From the IMG/VR virus record IMGVR_UViG_3300035016_000024, positions 1 to 30,550 of that record: a stretch of DNA of 30,550 nt; one strand, written 5' to 3'. The translations under genes and the position numbers were made by a program. The notes under the pieces were generated by a model. It worked only from the letters and a program-made list of their open reading frames with translations, was not told the origin of the DNA and searched no databases. Source of the DNA: a virus. Below are positions 14,109-21,239 of this stretch, piece after piece. How positions within the stretch are numbered: the first letter of the stretch is position 1; each line of letters starts with the position of its first letter.

Positions 14109-15603
14109 GCCTGTGCTGCGGAGACGTCGGAACGCGGGGGCGCCGCGGCGCCGGTGGCCGCGATCTCGATGGCGGCGAGCTGCGCCGCGTCCTGCGCAGC
14201 GCCAGATTTCGCGACGCGACGCGGCGCGGATCGGTGTCGAGCGAGATGCCGGCCTCGTCGAGGAGGGCGTTGGCCTCGCGGATCATCTCCACCGCGGCGC
14301 GGAAGTCGTAGCCGAAGGCGCCGACCGCCTCGGGCTGCGGCACGAAGCCGGCGCGCACCTGGGCGATCAGGGCGGTGGTGTCCTTCAGCGGGTCGATCAT
14401 CTCGTGCGCCGGTGGGACGTGGCTGACGCCGTCCGGCATGCCCGCTCCCCACAAGCCGAGCAGCGCGCCCTGCTGGTGGAAGCGGTCCGCGATCGGGCGG
14501 ACGAGCATGGGGATGAGCATGCCGTATTGGACCTGCTCGCAGAGGCGGCGGAACTCGATCTTGCCGGCGCGGAGCGAGGAGTAGTTCGCCTGCGTGAGGT
14601 CGCCGGAGACCTGGTCATAGGTGAGGCCCGCACCGACCGCGGCGGCCTCGAGAGCGCGGCGAGCGAAGGCGGCGTGCGACCCGCCGCCCGAGGGGTTCAC
14701 CACCTCCACGCTGCCCATTCCGCGGCGGTAGAGGATCATCCCCGGCTCGAAGCTCTCGACCGTGCGGCCCTGGGCGTCCCGCAGCAGGCCAGAGGCGGGG
14801 CCGGTCATGGCCTCGACGCCCTCCTCCGTCACCACCGCGGCGAGGCAGGCCTCGATCTTCGCCTTCATCAGCAGCGCGGCCTCGTAATCACTGAGATCGC
14901 GCAGCCGCAGCAGCACCGGCGCCAGCCAGGAGACGTCACGCAGCTGACCAGGGCGGCGCTTGCGATAGATGTGCAGCACGTCGCCGGCTGGGATGCGCTC
15001 GCTGCTGAGCCAGGAGGCACCCGGCACAGTCCAGGCGGCGCCCGGATGCACGCGATGCAGCCAGTAGCCGATCGGTTCGCCGGCCGCGCCGAGGGCGATG
15101 CCCTGGATGGTGGCGGCACCCGCCACCATGCCGTTGCGGGCGGTGTCGAGGTGATCGCTCTCCAGCACCTGCAGCCGAAGGCCGATCGGATTGGCGGACG
15201 ACGGCGGTACCATCAGGAAGCGGACGAAGCACTCGCCGCTCTCGACAACGGTGCGCATGACCAGCGCCTGCAGGCCATAGAGATCGAGCCGTCCCTCGGC
15301 GTCGCAGCCGGTGCCTTCGGCCCAGCGATGCCAGGCACGGCTGTGCGCCGCATCGGGCCAGCGCGTGGTGATGCCGGCGCCGACCGCGTTGCCGGTCCAG
15401 AGATCGACGATGCGGCTGGCATAGGGGTCGTTGCGCACGGCGTCGCGGGCGCGGCGCGCCACTGTCGGCGCGGCCATACCGACCTCGGCCGTGGCGCTGC
15501 CGCCGGACGGCGCCCAGGCGGAGGCGCGTCCGTCCTGTGCCGCGGCATAGCCACGCAGGGCGTGCCAGGCGTCACGGACGCGGCGGGTCATGCGCTCGAT
15601 CAC
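14038..15603 (-). CDS. Phage portal protein, lambda type, with frameshifted C-terminus
   Basis: The portal forms the dodecameric gate through which DNA is packaged. The start is GTG at 15603, overlapping the gpW-like stop (GTGA). The frame reads 521 residues. The first ~463 match lambda-family portals: ARDAVRNDPYASRIVDLWTG, GECFVRFLMVP, LQVLESDHLDT, AGDVLHIYRKRRPGQLRDVS and YDQVSGDLTQANYSSLRAG. After ISLDTDPRRVA the sequence turns into an Arg/Pro-rich tail. At 14211-14220 GTCGC is tandemly duplicated. With one copy removed the frame continues VAKSGAAQDAAQLAAIEIAA to a TGA at 14105, giving 497 residues. The present tail is therefore probably a mutation product. The core is intact, so function may persist. 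Confidence 0.9.
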   Translation of the reverse strand: MIERMTRRVRDAWHALRGYAAAQDGRASAWAPSGGSATAEVGMAAPTVARRARDAVRNDPYASRIVDLWTGNAVGAGITTRWPDAAHSRAWHRWAEGTGCDAEGRLDLYGLQALVMRTVVESGECFVRFLMVPPSSANPIGLRLQVLESDHLDTARNGMVAGAATIQGIALGAAGEPIGYWLHRVHPGAAWTVPGASWLSSERIPAGDVLHIYRKRRPGQLRDVSWLAPVLLRLRDLSDYEAALLMKAKIEACLAAVVTEEGVEAMTGPASGLLRDAQGRTVESFEPGMILYRRGMGSVEVVNPSGGGSHAAFARRALEAAAVGAGLTYDQVSGDLTQANYSSLRAGKIEFRRLCEQVQYGMLIPMLVRPIADRFHQQGALLGLWGAGMPDGVSHVPPAHEMIDPLKDTTALIAQVRAGFVPQPEAVGAFGYDFRAAVEMIREANALLDEAGISLDTDPRRVASRNLALRRTRRSSPPSRSRPPAPRRPRVPTSPQHRHDGRRLQPGRVRARHHERTEGVP

Positions 15604-15836
15604 GTGCCGCTCCCGCGCGCGAAGCTGGCCAGCGTCACAGACGGGCGGCGGGTGGTCGCCATCTCGGCGCCACGCAGCACCGCCAGCGCCCGGCCGAGCT
15701 CATCCAGGCTGCGGTATTCGACAGTCCGCCCGTCAAAGGTCACGCGCGTGGTGCCGCCCGTGTAGGCCGCGGCGAGGGCGGCCGCACGGCTGCCGGCCGG
15801 CTGCGCCAGCGCCCAGGCGAGGACGGTCGGATCCAT
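15600..15836 (-). CDS. gpW-like head-tail joining protein
   Basis: This 78-residue protein lies between large terminase and portal. The ATG at 15836 is preceded by a strong AGGAGG six bases away. The sequence is helix (DPTVLAWALAQPAGSRAAAL), hairpin (TTRVTFDGRTVEYRSLDELG) and helix (RALAVLRGAEM), then a polar tail. The helix-beta hairpin-helix layout with TVEYRS matches small gpW-type proteins encoded directly before the portal in lambda-like phages. In lambda, gpW completes the filled head before tail attachment. The stop overlaps the portal GTG, which couples their translation. Confidence 0.82.
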   Translation of the reverse strand: MDPTVLAWALAQPAGSRAAALAAAYTGGTTRVTFDGRTVEYRSLDELGRALAVLRGAEMATTRRPSVTLASFARGSGT

Positions 15837-15849
15837 GATCGTCCTCCTG

Positions 15850-17820
15850 TCAGCGAAGCCAGCCGCTGCGCGGCGCTAGCCAGCCGCGCGGGCGACGGCT
15901 ATCGGGCGCGGCCTGCGGTGGTGCCGGGTGGGCGACATTCCCACCGGCGGGAACATCGCCTGCCGGCAGCGACAGCGCATCCGCCATCCGCGCCCAGCGC
16001 CCGTCGCCCCAGCCGTCCATCCCCAGCGCGGCCGCAGCCGCGCGGGCATAGACCCGGCAGTCCAGCGCCTCGTTCCGCTCGCGCGTCTTGACCCATTCCA
16101 GTCGCCGAAAGCCGTTCCGCCCAGCGCGGGCCACGAGCTGCTCCGCAGTGATCTGCCGGCAGAACTCCTCGCCGGCCGCGTGGACGGGCAGGTGCACATA
16201 GCCCGGCGGGAATGGGTCCCCGCTCTCCTCCGTGGGCGGGTCGAGCTTCAGCCAGCCGTAGGTCTCGGCCTTCAGAAAGGACGAGCCCACCGGCCAGACC
16301 TTGAGTCCGCCGAGCTTTCGGCCGTTGCGCCGTACCTCCGTCGCTGCCGGCTGGCCGACCGCGGCACGCAGCCCGTCCTGGCCCTTCACGGCGATGGCGC
16401 GGCCCGCGCCGGCCCGCCGCACGAAGGCGTAGACCTCCGCCGTGGTCATGCCGTCGCCGCTGTCGATCGCCGCCATCGCCACCGGCAGACGGTGCCCGCT
16501 CGCATGCCGCCACGTCTCGCCGAGCAGCAGCCGCAGATCCTCCCAGACCTGGGCCTCAAAGGGATTGCCAGCGAGGACGCGGTGCTCGACCAGCCAGGAC
16601 TGGCGATCCTGCCCCCAGGCCCAGATGCTGGCCTCGAGCCGATCCCGCTGCACGTCGACGCCGGCCGTCAGCAGCAGCCCGCCCATCGGCACGGTGCCCG
16701 CGGGCCAGTGCTCGCGGCGATCGTAGAGCCGCTGCCAGTCGGGTGCCTCGCCGGCCTCCTGCCAGGTCTCGCCCAGCACGGTGTTCCGGAAGGTCTTGAT
16801 CGCGCGGTCGTCGCCCTGGGAGGCAAGCCAGAGCCTGGCGATCTCCGACCAGGGCATCCAGCCGGGCGGGGAGTAGAGCGCCGAGATGTGGAAGCCGATT
16901 GCGTGCGGATCTGTCGCCGTGGCGGTGGCCCGCCATTCTCCGGCGGCCAGCATCGCCGCCTTGTGCTGCTCGCCGACCGCCGCGTCGCAATCGTCACAGA
17001 GATACCGCGCCGTCTCCGGCTGGCCCTCGTCCCAGACCAGCCGCTCGAAGCGAAGATGCTGGCGGTGGCCGCAGTGGGGACACGGCACGAAGTAGCGCCG
17101 CTGGTCGGTCGCCAGGTACTCGCGCTCGATCCGCGACAGGCCGGCGATGGTGGGCGTGCTGACGAGCAGCATCTTGCGCCGCCAGCCGAAGGTGCGCGCC
17201 CGCGCCTCCGCCAGCGCGATCGGGTCGCCCTCGCCCTCGACGTCGCCCGGATAGGCGTCGATCTCGTCGAGGAACAGGAACCGCGCCGACATCGAGCGCA
17301 GCCCGACCGCGCTGTTCGCGCCGGTCATCACCAGCTGCCCGCCGGGGAACTCCTTCGAGAGCTGGCGATTGCCGCTGTCCCGCGAGCGGGCCGGCGCGAC
17401 CCGCTCCTGGATCGCCGGCGTCTCCTCGACCAGCGGATCGATGCGCTGGTCGGAGAAGCGCTTGGCCAGCTCGGTCGTCGGCTGCACCGCGAGCATCGGC
17501 CCGGGTGCGTGGTGGATGACATAGCCGATCCAGTTGTTGCCGCACTCGGTGCCGCCGACCTGGGCCCCTTTCATAAATACGACGCGCCGCGCCGGATGGG
17601 CCGGCGACAGCGCATCCATGATCTCGCGCAGATAGGGCGTGCGCGCGGTGCGCCACGGCCCTGGCTCGGCGGAGCCGCGGCTGCCGAGCAGGCGATGCCG
17701 GTCGGCCCATTCGGACACAAGCAGCGCCGGTTCGGGCGCCATGCCGTCGCGCCAGGCCTGCAGGATCTCGGCGTCGCCGTCGAAGCGGCCGAGTTCCTCC
17801 AGCAGATGCTCGCCTGCCAT
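15850..17820 (-). CDS. Terminase large subunit, GpA family
   Basis: This 656-residue packaging motor ATPase and nuclease cuts concatemers and pumps DNA into the prohead. The start at 17820 overlaps the small subunit stop (TGATG). The N-terminal ATPase has the Walker A-like VFMKGAQVGGTECGNN (about 82-96) and Walker B FLFLDEIDAYP (D185, E186). STPTIAGLSRIEREY (221-235) is the coupling region. A zinc-ribbon-like insert carries C247, C250, C275 and C278 (CPHC and CDDC). The C-terminal nuclease region starts near GGLLLTAGVDVQRDRLEASI. Length and motif order are typical of lambda gpA-like terminases, implying cos-type or related packaging. Confidence 0.95.
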   Translation of the reverse strand: MAGEHLLEELGRFDGDAEILQAWRDGMAPEPALLVSEWADRHRLLGSRGSAEPGPWRTARTPYLREIMDALSPAHPARRVVFMKGAQVGGTECGNNWIGYVIHHAPGPMLAVQPTTELAKRFSDQRIDPLVEETPAIQERVAPARSRDSGNRQLSKEFPGGQLVMTGANSAVGLRSMSARFLFLDEIDAYPGDVEGEGDPIALAEARARTFGWRRKMLLVSTPTIAGLSRIEREYLATDQRRYFVPCPHCGHRQHLRFERLVWDEGQPETARYLCDDCDAAVGEQHKAAMLAAGEWRATATATDPHAIGFHISALYSPPGWMPWSEIARLWLASQGDDRAIKTFRNTVLGETWQEAGEAPDWQRLYDRREHWPAGTVPMGGLLLTAGVDVQRDRLEASIWAWGQDRQSWLVEHRVLAGNPFEAQVWEDLRLLLGETWRHASGHRLPVAMAAIDSGDGMTTAEVYAFVRRAGAGRAIAVKGQDGLRAAVGQPAATEVRRNGRKLGGLKVWPVGSSFLKAETYGWLKLDPPTEESGDPFPPGYVHLPVHAAGEEFCRQITAEQLVARAGRNGFRRLEWVKTRERNEALDCRVYARAAAAALGMDGWGDGRWARMADALSLPAGDVPAGGNVAHPAPPQAAPDSRRPRGWLAPRSGWLR

Positions 17821-18383
17821 CAGCCGACGCTCACCCGCACATCGTGCCGCGCGGCGAGATGCTGCCGAAGGCGTGCGTCCATCATGGTCTGCAGCCGGTG
17901 CGCGTCGACGCCGAGCTCGGCGGCCATTTCGGCGGCCACCCTGGCCGGCCAGGCAAGGATGGCGTCGCGCTCCTCCTTGGCGAGGCGGTGCACAAGCAGG
18001 AGCGCGCGGGCCTTGTCGACCAGCTTGCCCTTGCGCTCGTCGAGCCGCAGCCGGCGCTCCTGCGCCTTCAGGACCTCGTTGGCCGTGCGCGCGTCGTGGA
18101 ACGTGTTCTGCGCAGCACGCGGCAGTGGATCAGGCACAGGTGCTGCGATCGGCGCCGATACCGGCCGCGGTAGTGCCGGTGTGATAAAGGCAGCAGTCTT
18201 TCGCAACGGATCGCTGCTCTCGGCAAGCCGCGCCCGCACCTTCTCGACATCCCGGGCGCCATCCGCCTCCGGCGCGATGCGGCCGGCGCGCTGCGCCTTC
18301 TGCAGCGCCGTGTGGGAGACGCCAAGGCGGCGCGCCACCTCACGCTGCGAGGCCACGCGGCCCGGCTGCGCGGAGGCGATCAT
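17820..18383 (-). CDS. Terminase small subunit (Nu1-like)
   Basis: This 187-residue protein, encoded directly upstream of and coupled to the large subunit, is predicted to recognise the packaging site. It begins with ATG at 18383. An N-terminal winged-helix/HTH (SQREVARRLGVSHTALQKAQ, residues about 12-31, then RAGRIAPEADGARDVEKVRA) resembles excisionase/Nu1-type DNA binding domains. A Pro-rich linker (about 65-92) is followed by a helical domain (TANEVLKAQERRLRLDERKG, LLLVHRLAKEERDAILAWPA) that would mediate assembly with the large subunit. The N-terminal domain is strikingly similar to that of the small HTH protein at 29526-29909. Confidence 0.88.
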   Translation of the reverse strand: MIASAQPGRVASQREVARRLGVSHTALQKAQRAGRIAPEADGARDVEKVRARLAESSDPLRKTAAFITPALPRPVSAPIAAPVPDPLPRAAQNTFHDARTANEVLKAQERRLRLDERKGKLVDKARALLLVHRLAKEERDAILAWPARVAAEMAAELGVDAHRLQTMMDARLRQHLAARHDVRVSVG

Positions 18384-18496
18384 GATGTGATCCAGACCCC
18401 CTCAAAGATAGCAATCGCCGTCGCGTCGATGACGCTTGGCTCAGCCCCACCGCAGCGCGAATGCTCCGTCACGCGATGCAGATGACGGAGACGATG

Positions 18497-18721
18497 ATGA
18501 CCAAGCGCGAAGCGAACCAGCAGCGGAGCCTCGAAGCCTTCCTGGCGAAGAAGGCGGAATTCGATGCGCTGCTCGCCGAACTGCAGCAAGCCAGCGATGA
18601 CCACTTCGGGGCGGATCCGGAGGCGGTGCTCTGGGGCGAGACGGCCTGGCTCGCCGACGCCACCGCGAAGCTGAGGGACATTGCTGACCAGCACTTCCGC
18701 CGCAGCGAATACACCCCCTGA
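18497..18721 (+). CDS. Small conserved-looking phage protein, helical
   Basis: This 74-residue protein lies on the strand opposite to the terminase genes, starting from the divergent gap. I choose the ATG at 18497 because GGAG lies six bases upstream; an ATG at 18494 is too close to it. The sequence MTKREANQQRSLEAFLAKKA is highly charged and helical, followed by EFDALLAELQQASDDHFGAD and WGETAWLADATAKLRDIADQ. It looks like a compact helical protein. I do not recognise its family or function. Codon and amino-acid character look real rather than antisense noise. Confidence 0.6.
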   Translation: MTKREANQQRSLEAFLAKKAEFDALLAELQQASDDHFGADPEAVLWGETAWLADATAKLRDIADQHFRRSEYTP

Positions 18722-18782
18722 CGCGGATCGCTCCCGCGCAGCCCCGACCGGGTTCTGCCTGGCCGGGCTCCCGGCAGTAGGA

Positions 18783-18797
18783 GGCCGAGGGTCGGCC
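18783..18797 (+). repeat. GC-rich hairpin before the DUF3489 gene
   Basis: GGCCGA, a GGG loop and TCGGCC form a perfect 6-bp stem in the 98-bp gap between two plus-strand genes. A weaker CTGCC/GGCAG pairing sits just before it. There is no T-run. It may be a weak terminator, or a leader hairpin close to the next gene's ribosome binding site (GGAG at 18807-18810). Confidence 0.35.
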
Positions 18798-18819
18798 CCC
18801 GAAACCGGAGACCCCGACG

Positions 18820-19614
18820 ATAAAGCTTTCGGACACCCAGCGCGCGATCCTCGCCGCCGCCGCACAGCATCCCGAGCACCTGGCCTACCCGCCGGAGCGA
18901 CTGCCCGCCGGCGCACGCCAGAAGGTGGCGCAGGCGCTGCTGAAGCAGGACTTGGTCATCGCGGTGCGCCGCCCCGCCTACGATGCCATTGCGAAGTGGA
19001 CGGTGGACGGCGACGAGATGCTGCTGAAGATCACCGATGACGGGCTGCGGGCGATCGGCATCGACCTAAATCCGGGCGACGCGCCGGAGGAAGACGAGCA
19101 GAGCGCTGCCGCCATCGCGCGCCGCAACACCGAGCGCCGCGCCGCCGCTGAGGCCGCCGCGGAGGGAGATGCCCCCGCGGGGGAGGCCGGCGCGGCCCAG
19201 GGGGCGCCGATGCCCGCCTCACGGGTGAGCCTGCGCGACGCCGCCGCCGCGGTGCTGGTCGCCTGGGACGACGAGGCCAACCGGGAGACGGACATGATCA
19301 CCGCCCTTGACGGCCCGATGCATGCGCTGCGCGCCGCCCTGGCCGGCAAGCCGCCCCGCGAGCCGGGCGCTGCGCGCAAGCCGCGCGAGGGCACGAAGCA
19401 GGAGGCGGTGCTCGCCCTGCTCCGCCGCGAGGAGGGCGCAACCATCGCGCAGATCTGCGAGGCGACCGGCTGGCAGGCGCACACGGTGCGCGGGTTCTTC
19501 GCCGGCCTGAAGAAGCGCCAGGGGATCGAGGTGCAGGTGCTGGAGCGCATCCGCCAGGTCGGGCCGAACAAGGAGGGCGCGAAGGGATCCTACAGCATCT
19601 ATCGCGTCGCCTAG
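18820..19614 (+). CDS. DUF3489 domain protein; start codon non-canonical
   Basis: Coding character begins at about 18820 with IKLSDTQRAILAAAAQHPEH, where GGAG (18807-18810) lies nine bases before an ATA codon. No ATG, GTG or TTG exists between the upstream in-frame stop and GTG at 18925, which would drop 35 good residues. From ATA the product is 264 residues. The N-terminal region is HTH-like (KVAQALLKQDLVIAV), the middle is an Ala/Glu-rich linker, and the C-terminal ~75 residues are a clear DUF3489 domain (EAVLALLRREEGATIAQICE, TGWQAHTVRGFFAGLKK), a winged-helix-like fold of unknown function. It could be expressed from ATA, from GTG 18925 as 230 codons, or have lost its start. Confidence 0.82.
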   Translation: MKLSDTQRAILAAAAQHPEHLAYPPERLPAGARQKVAQALLKQDLVIAVRRPAYDAIAKWTVDGDEMLLKITDDGLRAIGIDLNPGDAPEEDEQSAAAIARRNTERRAAAEAAAEGDAPAGEAGAAQGAPMPASRVSLRDAAAAVLVAWDDEANRETDMITALDGPMHALRAALAGKPPREPGAARKPREGTKQEAVLALLRREEGATIAQICEATGWQAHTVRGFFAGLKKRQGIEVQVLERIRQVGPNKEGAKGSYSIYRVA

Positions 19615-19677
19615 CCCGGCAGCGACGGCCGCGGCAGAGCGGGCATCGTATCGCCTGAGAGGTGCCTGAGTTTACCG

Positions 19678-19706
19678 TTGCACCCGCCGTGACCTCCACG
19701 TAGCGT
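19678..19706 (+). promoter_or_regulatory. Possible promoter before the YgaP-like gene
   Basis: TTGCAC (19678-19683) and TAGCGT (19701-19706) are spaced 17 bases, 38 bases before the ATG of the YgaP-like gene. The -10 match is poor. The same GTTGCACC octamer occurs before the HWE kinase gene and before the gene at 30530. Confidence 0.28.
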
Positions 19707-19743
19707 TTCCGGAACTACACAGAGATCAGGGGGAGAAGTTCAC

Positions 19744-19947
19744 ATGTCGCTGGAGCGCACAATCCTTCTTGGCGTCGGACTGGTGGTGCTCGGGAGCCTG
19801 TTGCTCGGGCTTTATCACAGCCCGATGTGGTTCTGGATCACTGGCCTCATGGGGCTCCATCTGGTGCAGGCATCATTCACCGGAATGTGCCCTGTGGTTC
19901 GGTTGCTGAAGAGGTTTGGCCTGCCCGAGCGCGCTGGGTTTGCGTGA
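19744..19947 (+). CDS. YgaP-like/DUF2892 small membrane protein
   Basis: This 67-residue protein has two hydrophobic segments (ILLGVGLVVLGSLLLGLYHS and FWITGLMGLHLVQASFTG) and ends MCPVVRLLKRFGLPERAGFA. The pattern of two helices followed by G-x-C-P-x-x-x-L matches the YgaP-type transmembrane domain (DUF2892), often found alone or fused to rhodanese. A good GGGGAG site lies upstream of the ATG at 19744. It is not a usual phage structural gene and looks like accessory cargo on the plus strand, ending 11 bases from the end of the convergent methyltransferase gene. Its function is not established; related domains are linked to sulfur metabolism. Confidence 0.82.
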   Translation: MSLERTILLGVGLVVLGSLLLGLYHSPMWFWITGLMGLHLVQASFTGMCPVVRLLKRFGLPERAGFA

Positions 19948-19958
19948 TAGCAAGCAAG

Positions 19959-21239
19959 CTAACCTGACCTGCCGGCGCCGCCGCCCGCACCACGGGTGGC
20001 GGCGACATCATCGAACACCCGGTCCTCGCCCGCCAGCACCGCAGCCCGGCCGGTGAAGGCCTGCCAGCGCCGCACCGCCACGTCGACGTAGGGCGCGTCG
20101 ATGTCCATCGCGTAGCAGACGCGCCCGGTGGTCTCCGCGGCGATGATGGTGCTGCCGCTGCCGCAGAACGGCTCGTAGACCGCATCGCTTGGGGCGCTGT
20201 TGTTCAGCATCGGCCGGCGCATGCACTCCACCGGCTTCTGCGTGCCGTGGACCGTGGCGGCGTCCTCGTCTCCGCCCGTGCTGATCGGCCAGAGCGTCGC
20301 CTGGTCGCGCGCGCCCTGCCAATGGCCGGTCGCACCCTTGCGCACGCCATAGAGGCAAGGCTCGTGCTGCCAGTGATAATCGCCGCGCCCCAGCACGAAG
20401 CGCGACTTCGCCCAGACGATCTGGCTGCGCACGGCGAAGCCGCAGGCTTCCAGGCTCTCGATCACGGTGCGGGCGTGCACGCCCGCGTGCCAGACATACG
20501 CCACGTCGCCCGGGAACAGCGCCCAGGCCTGACGCCAATCGGCGCGGTCATCGTTCGCAACCTTTCCGGTGCGCATCGTGGCGGAGACGCCCGCCTCGTT
20601 CCGCCACTCGGGATCGTAGTTCACCCCGTAGGGCGGATCGGTCGTCATCAGGTGCGGCCGCCCACCATCCAGCAGTCGGGCGACGTCCGCCGCGCTGGTG
20701 GCGTCGCCGCAGAGCAGTCGGTGCGGGCCGAGCAGCCACAGATCGCCAGGGCGCGTGACGGGCGCCTCCGGTGGCTCCGGCGCTGGCGCGTCCGGATCGC
20801 CGCTGGCCGCTGCCGGCCCGTCCGGCGCCACCTCGTCCAGCAGGCGATCGAGCATCGCGCCGTCGAAGCCGATCAGCCCGAGGTCGAACTCGTCGGTGCG
20901 CAGCGCGCGCAACTCGGCCGCCAGCAGGCTCTCGTCCCAGGTGGAGTTCAGCGCCAGCTGGTTGTCGGCCAGCCGGAAGGCACGCGCCTGCGCCTCCGTC
21001 AGATGCCCGAGCCGGATGGCGGGGACTTCCTCCAGCCCGAGCGCCTTCGCGGCGAGGACGCGGCCATGGCCGGCGATCAGCACGCCGGCATCATCCACCA
21101 GCACCGGCACGTTGAAGCCGAACTCGCCGATCGAGGCGGCCAGCTGCGCCACCTGCTCGGTGGGATGCAGCCGCGCGTTCGCCGCGTAGGGCGCGAGCGA
21201 CGCTACTGGCATCATCTCGACGCGAAGGTCAGGCAGCAT
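19959..21239 (-). CDS. ParB-N domain / DNA methyltransferase fusion (first copy)
   Basis: This 426-residue protein has a ParB/Srx-like domain (residues about 8-135; LIAGHGRVLAAKALGLEEVP with the GHGR signature at 57-60) joined to a class-beta-order DNA methyltransferase. Catalytic motif IV is DPPYG (201-205), the SAM-binding motif FCGSGST is at 358-364, and HGTQKPVECMRRPML supplies the conserved Q-K-P. DPPY suggests an N6-adenine or N4-cytosine product. The ATG at 21239 overlaps the stop of the preceding paralogue by 11 bases. No restriction gene is nearby, so it is likely an orphan phage methylase for anti-restriction or regulation. The target site cannot be read from sequence. Confidence 0.92.
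   Translation of the reverse strand: MLPDLRVEMMPVASLAPYAANARLHPTEQVAQLAASIGEFGFNVPVLVDDAGVLIAGHGRVLAAKALGLEEVPAIRLGHLTEAQARAFRLADNQLALNSTWDESLLAAELRALRTDEFDLGLIGFDGAMLDRLLDEVAPDGPAAASGDPDAPAPEPPEAPVTRPGDLWLLGPHRLLCGDATSAADVARLLDGGRPHLMTTDPPYGVNYDPEWRNEAGVSATMRTGKVANDDRADWRQAWALFPGDVAYVWHAGVHARTVIESLEACGFAVRSQIVWAKSRFVLGRGDYHWQHEPCLYGVRKGATGHWQGARDQATLWPISTGGDEDAATVHGTQKPVECMRRPMLNNSAPSDAVYEPFCGSGSTIIAAETTGRVCYAMDIDAPYVDVAVRRWQAFTGRAAVLAGEDRVFDDVAATRGAGGGAGRSG

Noticed and set aside
14200-14230. Programmed frameshift in the portal gene
   Set aside because: No slippery heptamer is present. The shift coincides with an exact 5-bp tandem duplication, better explained by mutation.
14107-15765. Plus-strand frame opposite the portal gene
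   Set aside because: It is an antisense shadow of a recognised portal protein.
15928-18390. Long plus-strand open frame opposite both terminase genes
   Set aside because: The minus strand has full Walker and zinc motifs. The plus frame has none and is a GC artefact.
19605-19627. CGTCGC/GCGACG hairpin at the end of the DUF3489 gene as a terminator
   Set aside because: The stem is only 6 bp with an 11-base loop and no T-run, common by chance in this GC-rich DNA.
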